A stretch of 26,058 bases of DNA from Didymodactylos carnosus. Its lineage: Eukaryota > Rotifera > Eurotatoria > Philodinida > Philodinidae. The stretch's first letter is position 1. Each line of letters opens with the position of its first letter. Under the pieces are notes generated by a model. The model worked only from the letters and a program-made list of their open reading frames with translations. It did no database searches and was not told where the DNA came from. Of this stretch, positions 1-10,070 are shown piece by piece. The DNA lies in assembly GCA_905250885.1 (NCBI GenBank), contig CAJNOQ010002133.1:1-26058 (forward strand). Direction: 5' to 3'. Made by a program: the position numbers and the translations under genes.

Positions 1-171
1 GTTTAAAATAAAACAAACCCGAACTCTCCAGCTTGAAGTATATTAAAAAATCTTGGGACGCCGTTCAGGGTCCTTTTTGGGCCTTGATCTCTGGAAAACT
101 CCTAAACCGTAAGACTTGGAGACAAAAAGATCTTTTCATTCTCGTAACTCATTGTGCCGAACATTTACGGA

Positions 172-1240
172 AAGTTTCGTCAAGATCGGATGTACGATGC
201 CGGAGATAATTTCTGAGGGGGGGCTCTTAAGGTGCAGAGTTTTATTTTTCGTTTTTTTGCCATAGTTGGATAGAGCACATCGAGTTGCATAGAAAAAACA
301 CAATCTCCCAGTTTTGGAACACATTTTTCAGTTAAAAAATTTTAAATATCGATTTTCAAAAATATGTGAAAATAGGCAAAATTTTGACTAAAACTCAAAA
401 TTTAACCATTTATTCTATTTTAAAAACTCTAAAATAATTTTTTCTTACTCTGCATCAAAAACTGGATCTAGAAAACTGATTTTGGCAATTTTAAAGCTCA
501 AATTGACTTCAAGAACCGTTGAAGATAGTAAAAGGTCCGCTGGCTAATCTTGCAAGTCTATCTAGCCCTAGAATTTGCAAGATAAAATTCACTTTCATAC
601 TTCATTCTCACTTATATACTTATGAGAAAAAAAAGTATGTACCGATTTTGAAAAATTTTACTTGGTTGTCGAAAAATTCAATTTTTATGAATTCAGTGTG
701 AAAAACTCTGAAATTGGACCTGTACTTTGTCATTTTGACAAAAATAAGGTCATATTTAGACTCAGGGTCAAGAACTGAGTCAGACGACATGAGTGCTAGG
801 AGTTTTGAATGACCTCGAAGTTTTTCATTTTTTTCAAAAGTCTAAAACCAAAATTTTCACTCAAACTCTAAATATTCCTCAGCTTTACAAATATATAATC
901 GGATATATGTGCGAATGATGAATAATGAGGTGCCGAAAATTCAAAGTTCGAGCAAAATTGTTTTTCACGCGAATCTATACATGGTTGGATAGAGGTCGTC
1001 GAGATGAATAAGAAAAAGCTGGTTTTCATTATTTTTAAGCGAGAAATTTTCAAAATAATAAAATAATTTCAATTTGTTAGAAAACATTGGAGTTTTAAAA
1101 ACGTAAAATTTTCGCGTATTTCGTTTTTTTAAAACTTTTAAAACTATTTTTTTCGGATTCAGCATGAAAAACTGGGTATGAGAACGATGTTTGATCGATT
1201 TTGAATCGAGATATCCATTCGATTTGGCAAACTTGAGCAA
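172..1240. repeat. Decayed direct repeat, unit about 0.7 kb
   Basis: Two stretches, roughly 172-500 and 897-1230, share the same ordered string of diverged words. Each has an ATCGGAT-type word, then a GAGATAATTTCTGAGG or AATAATGAGG word, then GTTGGATAGAG followed by TCGAG (268 and 981), then a long A/T tract, then a TCTGCATCAAAAACTGG or TCAGCATGAAAAACTGG word (about 454 and 1159). A third, weaker copy of the last word lies near 695. The order and the ~715-nt spacing are kept although many bases differ, so this looks like an old tandem duplication or a decayed mobile element. No coding capacity is visible. Judged by eye only. Confidence 0.45.
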
Positions 1241-1290
1241 ATCCTTTGAAAAGACCTTGGAACATTGTGCAAAGTTACCGAATTTTTTCA

Positions 1291-1690
1291 GTTAAGAGAG
1301 AGAACAATTTTCTTTAGTCGTTGCTATGCCCCAAAGCTTGAATATCTTTGTCGTTATAGAAAAAATAATTCTTGTTTAAAAAGAGCGCAAAAAAGAAATA
1401 CGAAATTCTGTTTGTATTTCTCAATTTTAATTTTTAACTTTTAGGTTTTCTTCGATATCAGTGTGATATTCGAAAGCCGCGTCGAAGTCGATTGATATCT
1501 GTTTTGAAGCTTTTCAAAAACTTTCATTTCTTTCGAACCATTCTGATGTAAAAAAAATTGATATTTCTATCTTTTAAAAAAAATTATTTCTTCCACAATG
1601 ACAAAGAGCAAAAGGAAACTTGACGCCTACTATTGTTCTCCAAACTTTGGGGCATAAAATCGACTAAAGAAAATTGTTCTATCTTTTAAC
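1291..1690. repeat. Inverted repeat with ~50-nt arms (MITE-like)
   Basis: The left arm 1291-1340 and right arm 1641-1690 are reverse complements with few mismatches. Both contain GAACAATTTTCTTTAGTCG and TATGCCCCAAAG (in one orientation each). The ~300-nt interior is AT-rich and has no ORF of note. A second, independent palindrome begins 12 nt beyond the right arm. The form fits a non-autonomous foldback or MITE-type element. No target-site duplication was identified. Confidence 0.7.
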
Positions 1691-1702
1691 CAGGAGTGGC
1701 AC

Positions 1703-1833
1703 ATTACTGTTACTTTTACGAGTAATCCAAATATATATTCCTATTACTGTCCAAATATTGTATATATTCCTATTACAGTAACAGTAATAGGAATATATAC
1801 AATATTTGGATTACTCGTAAAAGTAACAGTAAT
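1703..1833. repeat. Nested palindrome with perfect 26-bp inner stem
   Basis: The inner stem pairs 1751-1776 with 1784-1809 perfectly (26 bp) across the 7-nt loop AGTAACA. The outer arms 1703-1734 and 1802-1833 are also reverse complements and share the word GTTACTTTTACGAGTAAT. The left outer arm is followed by a second, imperfect copy of the inner arm, so the structure looks like a palindrome with a partial internal duplication. The same GTAATCC/TCGTAAAA words recur just after it to about 1857. It probably extrudes as a hairpin. No gene is present. Confidence 0.8.
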
Positions 1834-2054
1834 CCCTTTAAAAGTAATCCTCGTAAAATTCTTTACCCCCTGAGGAGAACTGCATAGCAATCAAGTAAAA
1901 CTGTTGTGGAACTTCTATTTTCCATGCTTTCAAAAGAACTTATTTAATTTTTACGAATGAATATTTTACTAAATTCTGCATACATTATATTTGATTAGAT
2001 TTTTGATTTGATGCTTCTTCACTTTTATTATGAGTGTTTTCGAATCGATCAAAT

Positions 2055-2204
2055 ATGATCCATTTGGGAATAAAGAGCGAGCTAATTGTAAAATATCATG
2101 AAAATGACATGAAAAGATATGAAAGTTTGAATCCGATGGATATTAGTGCGTACCATGAAAGTATTTTAGATCCAAATATTGATATTGTCGATTACTTTGA
2201 CTAA
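2055..2204 (+). CDS. Possible small ORF or terminal exon, 49 aa, unrecognised
   Basis: An ATG at 2055 opens 49 codons ending at TAA 2202-2204, and the poly(A) signal AATAAA follows at once (2205-2210). The peptide is rich in D, E, N, K, H and Y, with little C or F, which is closer to real protein than the AT-rich noise in neighbouring frames; it ends in NIDIVDYFD. An in-frame stop lies a few codons upstream of the ATG, so it is either a tiny gene or the last exon of a gene whose earlier exons I cannot see. I recognise no family. ORFs of this length arise by chance in AT-rich DNA, so it stays tentative. Confidence 0.25.
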   Translation: MIHLGIKSELIVKYHENDMKRYESLNPMDISAYHESILDPNIDIVDYFD

Positions 2205-2415
2205 AATAAATCTTTTTATAAAGAAAAACGAATCTGTTCCCTTTGATTTTACGTTCTCATCACTCTTATCTGAAGAACACGTATAGATTAGCAATGATGA
2301 CGCGTATGCTGCGATATGATAGAATGCAAATTTGAGTATTGTATGCTAAAAGCTGTTGTTTTTATGGTTTTGTGCAAAATTTCGGTGAAAACAAATGTAC
2401 ATAGAGATAACGCGT

Positions 2416-2437
2416 TTATTATTATTATTATTATTAT
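2416..2437. repeat. (ATT)n microsatellite
   Basis: About seven ATT units in a row. On the minus strand they give a run of isoleucine codons inside an unconvincing open frame. Confidence 0.9.
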
Positions 2438-2804
2438 ACTCATGGAAAAATTTTGTCGAAGTTTCACGATATTGAGATCATGCAGTTGAAACATCAAATG
2501 CGTGGTCACGTGTGAACTTTCTATAATTTCACACGCGTTCACAAGCGAGAATTTCTTTTCACGTGCCATTTTACGGCTTTCACTAGTGACTACGTGCGAA
2601 AAATATGACGCGAAAAGTTTCCGTGAGCAGTTCATGCGTTGTGACAAGTGAAATATATTTTTTACACGTGCCACACACCGTGTTACGATGTTCATGTGCG
2701 ACCTTAGTTCATTTCACGATATTGAATTTTGGATGTTTTTCCCATGAGTAATATCAAAAAAATTAACTAAAAATTATATAGTCAACCACAAAAATAGTCT
2801 GTAA

Positions 2805-2840
2805 ACAAGTTTGTGATATCTATAGATATCACAAACTTGT
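2805..2840. repeat. Perfect 36-nt palindrome
   Basis: Two 18-nt halves, beginning ACAAGTTTGTGATATC, are exact reverse complements with no spacer, centred between 2822 and 2823. The halves are flanked by partly complementary AGTC/GACTATAGTC words. It could be an extruded hairpin, the relic of a small foldback insertion, or a large dyad binding site. No adjacent gene helps to choose. Confidence 0.85.
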
Positions 2841-3422
2841 CGACTATAGTCTACTCGCTCTTTTGACTCTTGGATTTGAGTTCTTCAAATTTTCATCAAT
2901 ACCATTTTGAGAAGATTGATCTCGTCTTGAGGGAGTATTTGACGGATGCACACACTACCACCTCATTTGTATTCATCAACGATATATTGTGTTAGAAAAG
3001 GCTTGACACGTTCAACTCTTTCTCCCAATAGACAAGGTGAGACATATTGCGCAGAAAATCGAATAAATAAACAGAAAATATCCATGAAAATTTCCTTTCA
3101 TCGTGTTAACCATTTCCGATTCCGTTCAGTAACATTAATTTTCAATATATTCACGCAGTCAATTAATTTTCTAACGTATTTGCAAAATGCATTCAATTTT
3201 GCATTCTAGAACTAAATTAGGAAATCGTTAACGCGTATACAAACATAAAACAGACCAATATAATGCGTTAAACTTTTAAGGAAGGGCAGATTCCCACAAA
3301 AGGTACTCTTAAATCTTCTCAGATTGTATACTTGATTACATATATCCCGAATTGTTTTCGGAGAGCTGATAAGTATTCGCAGTGACATAAATTAATTGAG
3401 ATAAAATTTTAGTAAAGAAATA

Positions 3423-4024
3423 AAACTGTTGACGAGGGAACCGTTCCAAGTGATTCACCTCGATTTATTCAAAATATATTTTTTCATGGATTATTTTTGA
3501 TGCCGATTACGAATCTGATGTTCATTTTGGCCTATATAACTTTCTAGTATGGATCTCCAGCAACCAGGTCTCTGGAGATCCACTCCGGATAGTTGAACGA
3601 AGAGATTCGGATATAGTCAGTTTGTAGAGCAAATCAAGTTACACAGGTACACAAGTTTTCAGACATACCAAACACGTTCTCTCAGAGATGCAAAATTTTT
3701 ACCTTCATCGCCCGTGCAAATTATAGACATTGTAGTTTTTCTTACATTAAAAATTTTATATTTCTGAGAAAACTTGTGTACCTATGTAACTTGATTTGCT
3801 CTACAAACTGGCCATATCCGAATCTCTTCGTTCAACTATCCGGAGTGGATCTTCAGAGACCTGGTTGCTGGAGATCCATACTAGAAAGTTATATAGGCCA
3901 AAATGAATATCAGATTCGTAATCGGCATCAAAAATAATCCATGAAAAAATATGTTTTGAATAAATCGGGGTGAATCACTTGGAACGGTTTCCTCGTGAGT
4001 CTATTTTTAAAAACTTAACAGTTT
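3423..4024. mobile_element. Foldback (long inverted repeat) element, ~600 bp, non-coding
   Basis: The left arm 3423-3663 and right arm about 3762-4024 are reverse complements over more than 200 bp. Blocks of 60 nt, such as the one holding CTCCGGATAGTTGAACGAAG, have only one mismatch. The right arm has an extra ~20 nt near its outer end. The left arm has an extra ~21 nt near its inner end, after which pairing resumes (CTCTCAGAGAT against ATTTCTGAGA), leaving a loop of about 40 nt near 3705-3745. There is no ORF. High arm identity suggests a fairly recent insertion of a non-autonomous foldback or MITE-type transposon. Target-site duplications could not be fixed by eye. Confidence 0.8.
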
Positions 4025-4385
4025 AATCAAAACTAATTATACAAATGTGCGTCTAGTGCACTTAGATCGAGAATCATTTTTAGTTATGATCACATTTAAG
4101 ATACTTCAGAAAAAAACTATACCAGGATATAGATTAACAATTAATTAGGCTTGATTAACGATAATCATGGACAGTTCAGTGATTTACATTTTTATTTGCA
4201 AATCAGCAGTTGTTTGAAAATAGTAACACACTGGAAAAACTTAGTATCCCATTTGACATTTAAGGAGAGTTTTGTCAGCAAAACATTTTCCCATCGTGCT
4301 TCATTGAGCCAAAATCTGTGGCAAGGATCTTATAAAATACTAGTTTCCTTAAAAAAAAAACATTTCAAGAAAAAACAGGAGGGCT

Positions 4386-4631
<246 letters not shown>

Positions 4632-6074
4632 TCATTACATCTGTCTGACGTAAAAAGGTGTGAAAATTTTCAAGTCGTTCAAATGCGTTAGTTAGTAAAG
4701 CATTTTAAGTGTTAAATTTGTAAAAATATATAAGAAAAATTAATAAATTCAATGCTGGTAAATACATTAGCTTTTAAGATATTCAAACTCGTTTAAATTT
4801 TTTTTTGTTCATTCAATGCATTCAAACATATTAAATCGATAGAAAAATTTCGATTTTAACCCATTCAAAAAGACTATTTTTAGTACCAACAAAATTCGAT
4901 AGGTAAACATTGATATAAGAAGCAGGAGTGTTTTTCGCCGTATAATAGTTTGTTTGTTAGTTTTATATGAATTAAAGTATAGTACATTTTCTTTTATCAC
5001 TTGAGAATAATAGTGATACATGCAAAAAAAAAAGAGCTTAAGAGATGAATAAATCTTTTGTTGTAGGTGAATATGAATTTAGCATAGTTATTATGAAAAT
5101 GATCGAAAAACTATTTGTCGGTCATTGAGATGATCAGACATGCAGCAAATTGATATAATGAACTTCACTTAGAAGTAAAATCGAAGGAAAAAGTCATATA
5201 TTCATCAAATACACAAATTTAGGATAAGGTGAAATATAACAGCAGCCGATTTGAATAAAGTAGTTTTATTTTACAATTTTTTTATCTCAAATCGATTATT
5301 TTTATTACAAAAACAAATTCAAAAATTCTGGATTAAAATTTTATACTAAAGATCCTAACTGGTACAGTAGAATAACTAACATTATTTTGCATATTTCAAA
5401 AGAGATATGTAAATCATTTCATGTTCAGACTATGGACAATAAAATCAGTCTTTTTTCCGTATAATAGATATTTTTTTTAAACTTTTAATCAAAATACGAA
5501 CATTTTCTTTTATAAAGATTTTTATAAACAAAAAGTTACCCTTCTTATAATTCCCAATATGGGAAAATGAGAAACAGATGCAAATGTGTCTACGTACAAA
5601 GAGCTCATAAATGCTCAGAAAAACAACAGTACACACATGTACGTAAACAAACAAATTAACAAGACATTTCGGACATAGTAGTGTTTAAAAAGAAAAAGAT
5701 AACAGAATACACATACTTATTATTCGAATATGAAAAGACAAAACAAATATAACAAAGAGTACGTTACAATCTTATAAGAACTATTATAATAGAGATGATT
5801 CATTCGCCCTAAGTCAGAGACCAACAAAAGAACGACTAGATATTTCCACGGATATATCATTTAATTTTAGTTTCTATGGTTGAGGGTCAAAAGAATTAAA
5901 ATTGCATAGCAAATAAACACATCTACGATCTCTATACATGTCATGGTGCTCATTTGTAGAGAAAAATAGCACCGATGTTGATATTGATGTTCCAGATCAT
6001 TTTAGTATGAACATTTTTTTTTTCTCAATTAAAGATGTATGTTCGCCGGTTTGTTAATATCACACGAATATGCA
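4632..6074. other. AT-rich spacer, nothing recognised
   Basis: I see no coding exon, RNA gene or clear repeat between the artefact and the 3' end of the PPTC7 gene. Open frames here are short and have random-looking composition. Confidence 0.6.
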
Positions 6075-6080
6075 TTTATT
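6075..6080 (-). terminator. Poly(A) signal of the PPTC7 gene
   Basis: AATAAA on the minus strand lies about 40 nt downstream of the PPTC7 stop codon (6120-6122), the usual place for a short 3' UTR in a compact genome. Confidence 0.6.
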
Positions 6081-6119
6081 AATACTATAAAAGAAAACTT
6101 CAATTTCAATTGTTAACTA

Positions 6120-9100
6120 TCAGGACATAACGACAACTGCCAACAATACGGTGACATCATCGGGTTTTCCTCCTTAAAAAAAAGCGAATAGTGAATGAAA
6201 TTAATCAACAATTGATACAATTTTATACCTGTAATATTAATGCCTAATGATCGACGAGCACTACGTGCAAACGGTGACATATAATGTGGATCAAAACCAT
6301 TTTCTAATGCTCGTTTTGCTATTGCATGTGCAGCTTTTTGTATGTTTTCTAAGTTTGGAGTCTAAAAATACAGCAAAAAAACAAAATAATATCAAAAATG
6401 ATCTCTTTTTTTTTTCTCTCTAGAGAATAACGTTTGTGCATAATACTCTAATTCTAAAAACTAAAATAAACCATTATATATCTTACAAAAGCACAAAAGA
6501 AAAAATAATTTTTTTTTACACATTTTTTTTCCTTTTATTTCTTTTTCATGATGAATACATAGTAGTAACTCAACAAAAATGACATTCAAAATATACTATC
6601 TAATACGAACGAACATCTTTCATTATGTCAATCAATCTGAAAAAAACCTCAATCTATTGTATTATTCCGACATATTTAAGCAAACACTAATGTATAAAGA
6701 TTAGGATCATGATGATTATTAGTATAATATTAACAACCTCAAACAAAAAAAAATATATCACCTTCTTATTTATTAGTTGTAGTTTTAGATCCACTCATCA
6801 ACCAGGGAAAGTACTATAACTAAGAATAACAGAAAAAAAAAGTTTGGCTCTTTTTTCCTTTCTATTAAGGACTAAAACAGAAATAACCAAGAGGAAAAAG
6901 GATGAGAAATTCTCATTGACTCTGAGGTACGTCGTCGTTTATTTTTTTAGATAAATACACGTTTTATGCATTTTCCCCATATGAATAAATGTCGACATAT
7001 AGAAACAAATTTTCATAAATATTTACACCAAGATTTGTGAATTATTTCATATAGTTATAGTTAAAGTACATCAGGGTGAGAATACTAATCTTAATAGCTA
7101 TTAAACTTATGTTGATTAGATATTATAAAAATAACGGTTCAAAAGTAGTTAATGATTTGTTTATCGAACTAAAGTTTTGTAATCAACCTGTTTTCTCTTT
7201 TATTTAGGTGTGAAAATCAGTACCATGTCCATTGTTATACCACATTGGTTAAGAGCAGCACTGATTGGTGCTGCACCAATGCTCGGCATTGTATTTTTAA
7301 TATTATTTGTATTTACAATTTTGGGTCTTGTACAACGTCTTAAAACAATTATAACAAGAACGTGTATAAATTTTAAAAAGCAGAGATCACATTCACTAGC
7401 TTCAAATGGAAATAAGGGTGTTACTATTCGAATAACAGACGATAAAACAAATAACATTCAAACAGTTATAAATAAAGATGATGATGATAGTAATCATGAA
7501 GAATATCAACAACAATTATTACTTAATGAACAATCAAATCCAATTAATTATGATCATTTAAATTCTATACCAATGATAGATATAGATAGATCATTACAGA
7601 AATTACAAGAAATAAACACAAATGAAGATGATAAATCATCAGTTATTCAATTAAAAATTCGTTCATCAAAAAGTGATGGAAAATTAAACGAAAGTATACA
7701 TAGTCATGCCTGAATAAAAACAATCTGAATTGATCTTATTCCCCTTTAAATTACTACTACTACTCAAGAAATGCACTGGTTTTGACATTTTATCATCCCA
7801 CTATTTACTATCCATCAACACTCCTCTATCTTTTTCTCTGTTGGACATAATGAAGATATTGAGTATTCTACCAAAGTATGCTCTGCTTAGATTAACAATA
7901 CTAACCAAATTTACATATTTTCATTGAGAAAATCCACCTTTACTTTAAAGTCATAACTTTGTCTAAAATTTTACACAAAAATTCGAGAAATTTCGTTTTA
8001 TGCTGACCTAACAGCTTTTGATTGAATCGCACATTTTAATCCAATATTTCTCGTAATAGATGGATAAAATAGCTAGGCATAAGTTTAAGCAGAAAAAAAG
8101 CTAACGTTACTGTTCTTTTCGTCATAACGTGAGACTGTTTGAAGCGAGTAGATACGCCTTAGTTATAAGCTATGTCTAGAGGATGGTTTTTATACTGGTA
8201 GTTTATCACTTCCCTCCTACCACTACTTGAATTTAGGGGCATCTATTGATTAACAGCGAAGCACATCTTTTTTTTTAGTAGTAGTGGGAAAGTGAAACGT
8301 TTTATTTTTTTATTAGGAAGAGGAACAAGTCACTATAAATTAGTTAACTATTTTTTCTTAATCTATTTAGATAGAAGTTCAAAACCACACCATCATAGTG
8401 TAGGAAGTGTTACTGATCAACATAATGGTGATGATGATGAAGATGATGATGAAAGTAATTTATGCGGTGTAACTAGTGATTCATTAAATGATTCAATCTA
8501 TGATAATTATGAACAATCATCAAGTATTTTTGACGATAATAATTATGATCAAACAAAAACGGCTCTTATAAAAAATAATAGTAAAAATAAAAAACAACGC
8601 AAGCAACAAGCTCGAAATCATGATTCAATTGTTCGATTATGACTTACTTTGATTTTAGTAATTTCATTTAATATTGCTGTATCAGGCAAATTATCCCATA
8701 CACCATCAGTACCAACAAGAATAAAATCATTTTCTTTTACATCAAATGAACTAACAGATGCCAAATCAGGACTAAAATACAAAAGAAAAATGGCATCATT
8801 TTGCTGACGAATAGTTTTTTAACAAAAACTAACAAAAGATGAATACGTTCGCTTATACACGATAAAAATGAGAAAAAAAAGCAAATTTGGCACATTAGCA
8901 AGATGACTCATCATTTTTACCTCAGATAATTATTTTTTAGATTTTGATTTTCCTACAATATTAATTTATACACCTCTTTTTCTATTTATGTCTAATATAT
9001 AATGCTCAATTGTTGTTTTTTTGTTTTTACCTGTCAGCTATCAATAAAGGATCTGATAATGTTGGATGAATAGCAAGTTGAAATGGAGAGTTAAAATAAT

Positions 9101-10009
9101 GTTGTTGTTCTTGTGAACGATGGACAATTTGATTTTTACGTATGATAACAAAACCACTATCGCCCAGATTAGCTGTATGTAAGATACTTTTTTCTTTGTG
9201 TAATGCAACAATACAAGCTGTACTACTTCCTAAATAGAAACAAACAATAACAATAAACATAGATGTTAAGTATACGTAATTAATAAAAATATTTATGAAA
9301 AATAACTAAGAAAATCAAGAAGTAAGGTAGTAACTACTAACAACTTGTAACAATAATGAACTAGTTTAATTGAAACAGCAATAAAAAATGATTTGAGAAT
9401 TGATAATTATCAATCATAACAATAGAATTTTGTACTACATACCGACAATACATTGTTTATTTTCAAGCAATTGTTTATAACCCATTGATAGAAGTTCTTT
9501 CAATGTTAATGGTCCTAAATCAATTAATTTTTTATCAATTAATGTTTTACATGCATCCATTAGTGAGCTAGAAAATATTGATGGATCAATTCCATGTTCT
9601 CTCCATCCGCCTACACCATCGGCTACGCCTATAAGTATAATAAAATATCACAATTATTCTAATTATATATGAGAAAATGTTTAACAAATAACCAACCTAA
9701 GAAATCACCAATTCGATGTTTTGTAATAAAGAATGCATCATCACCATAGACATCTAAACGCTTTAAATCTTTTGTTGATTCATTTGTTATTGTATCTATT
9801 GTATGATGTCCTGAGTAACCGGATGATGCTGTGACTAGATGAACACAACCACGTTTAATGCCTGTCAATGAGGCAATTCGTTGTGGTTGAACATAATGTA
9901 ACGATGATTGAGTAGATAAACGTAATATACTATTATAAAGAACAGTTTCAGCTTCTGTACCAGTAATAGCTCTCGCCACTAATCTAGCATAAATTGCTAG
10001 CGATTGCAT
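6120..10009 (-). CDS. PPTC7: PP2C-type mitochondrial protein phosphatase, PPTC7 family
   Basis: Mn/Mg-dependent serine/threonine phosphatase. The PPTC7 family acts at mitochondria, dephosphorylating matrix proteins and restraining BNIP3/NIX mitophagy receptors. Six exons: 10009-9697, 9628-9443, 9229-9031, 8771-8648, 6361-6229 and 6172-6120. All introns are GT-AG and the phases agree, giving 335 aa against about 300 in vertebrates; the extra length lies in the N-terminal ~85 residues. The start MQSLAIYARLVARAITG matches the conserved PPTC7 N-terminus with its arginines, suiting a mitochondrial presequence. Metal-site motifs are present: DDAFF (90-94), ADGVGGW (107-113), LGDSGF (188-193), GTDGVWDN (253-260) and GGKPDDVTVL (319-328). 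HRSQEQQHYFN and YMSPFA are family signatures. Intron 4 is 2286 nt, against 56-259 for the others, and contains a gene on the opposite strand. The assignment is secure; the exact donor choices are inferred from sequence. Confidence 0.93.
7225..8642 (+). CDS. Unrecognised single-pass membrane protein, nested in PPTC7 intron 4
   Basis: I do not recognise this gene. Exon A has its ATG at 7225, just after an acceptor (TTTTATTTAG, to 7207). Residues ~11-37 form one strong hydrophobic segment (LIGAAPMLGIVFLILFVF), followed by basic residues and a polar tail rich in N, Q, D, S and K. Read to its own stop (7711-7713) it gives 162 aa. A donor GTATAC at 7694 in phase 1 can instead join the acceptor CTATTTAG (to 8370), which needs the same phase. 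Exon B (8371-8642) adds a H/D/E/N-rich tail with acidic GDDDEDDDES and basic KNKKQRKQQAR, giving 246 aa. The stop TGA (8640-8642) shares one base with the PPTC7 exon-4 donor (minus strand, 8642-8647). A poly(A) signal at 8720-8725 lies inside the antisense PPTC7 exon. Exon A may have untranslated or coding exons upstream. Presence of an intron argues against a retrocopy. Confidence 0.6.
7711..7718 (+). terminator. Overlapping stop codon and poly(A) signal (TGAATAAA), short isoform
   Basis: If exon A of the nested gene is not spliced, its frame ends at TGA 7711-7713, whose last base starts AATAAA (7713-7718). The same TGAATAAA arrangement ends the PDIA6 gene in this window. This is consistent with intronic polyadenylation giving a short isoform. 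Confidence 0.45.
8720..8725 (+). terminator. Candidate poly(A) signal for the long nested isoform
   Basis: AATAAA on the plus strand lies 78 nt beyond the stop at 8642. It is inside PPTC7 exon 4 read antisense, so use of this signal would create a sense-antisense transcript overlap. Confidence 0.35.
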
Positions 10010-10044
10010 TGGTTGTTGTTATCAATTGAGATTTTATATAATTG

Positions 10045-10070
10045 AATAATAATAATAATAATAATAATAA
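10045..10070. repeat. (AAT)n microsatellite
   Basis: About eight AAT units, 36 nt upstream of the PPTC7 start codon and so probably in its 5' UTR or promoter. Confidence 0.9.

Noticed and set aside
965-1240. 91-codon minus-strand ORF
   Set aside because: It lies inside the decayed direct repeat; its K/F/N-rich composition is that of translated A/T tracts.
2288-2695. 135-codon minus-strand ORF
   Set aside because: Its isoleucine run comes from the ATT microsatellite, the rest shows no domain or family, and there are no flanking splice or poly(A) signals that fit. It may be a chance frame in a less AT-rich patch.
7210-7224. GTG at 7210 as start of the nested gene
   Set aside because: Animal genes rarely start at GTG; the base follows a splice acceptor at 7207, and an ATG is available at 7225 just before the membrane segment.
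7200-7457. 85-codon minus-strand ORF within PPTC7 intron 4
   Set aside because: It is antisense to the better-supported nested exon and is not in frame with any PPTC7 exon.
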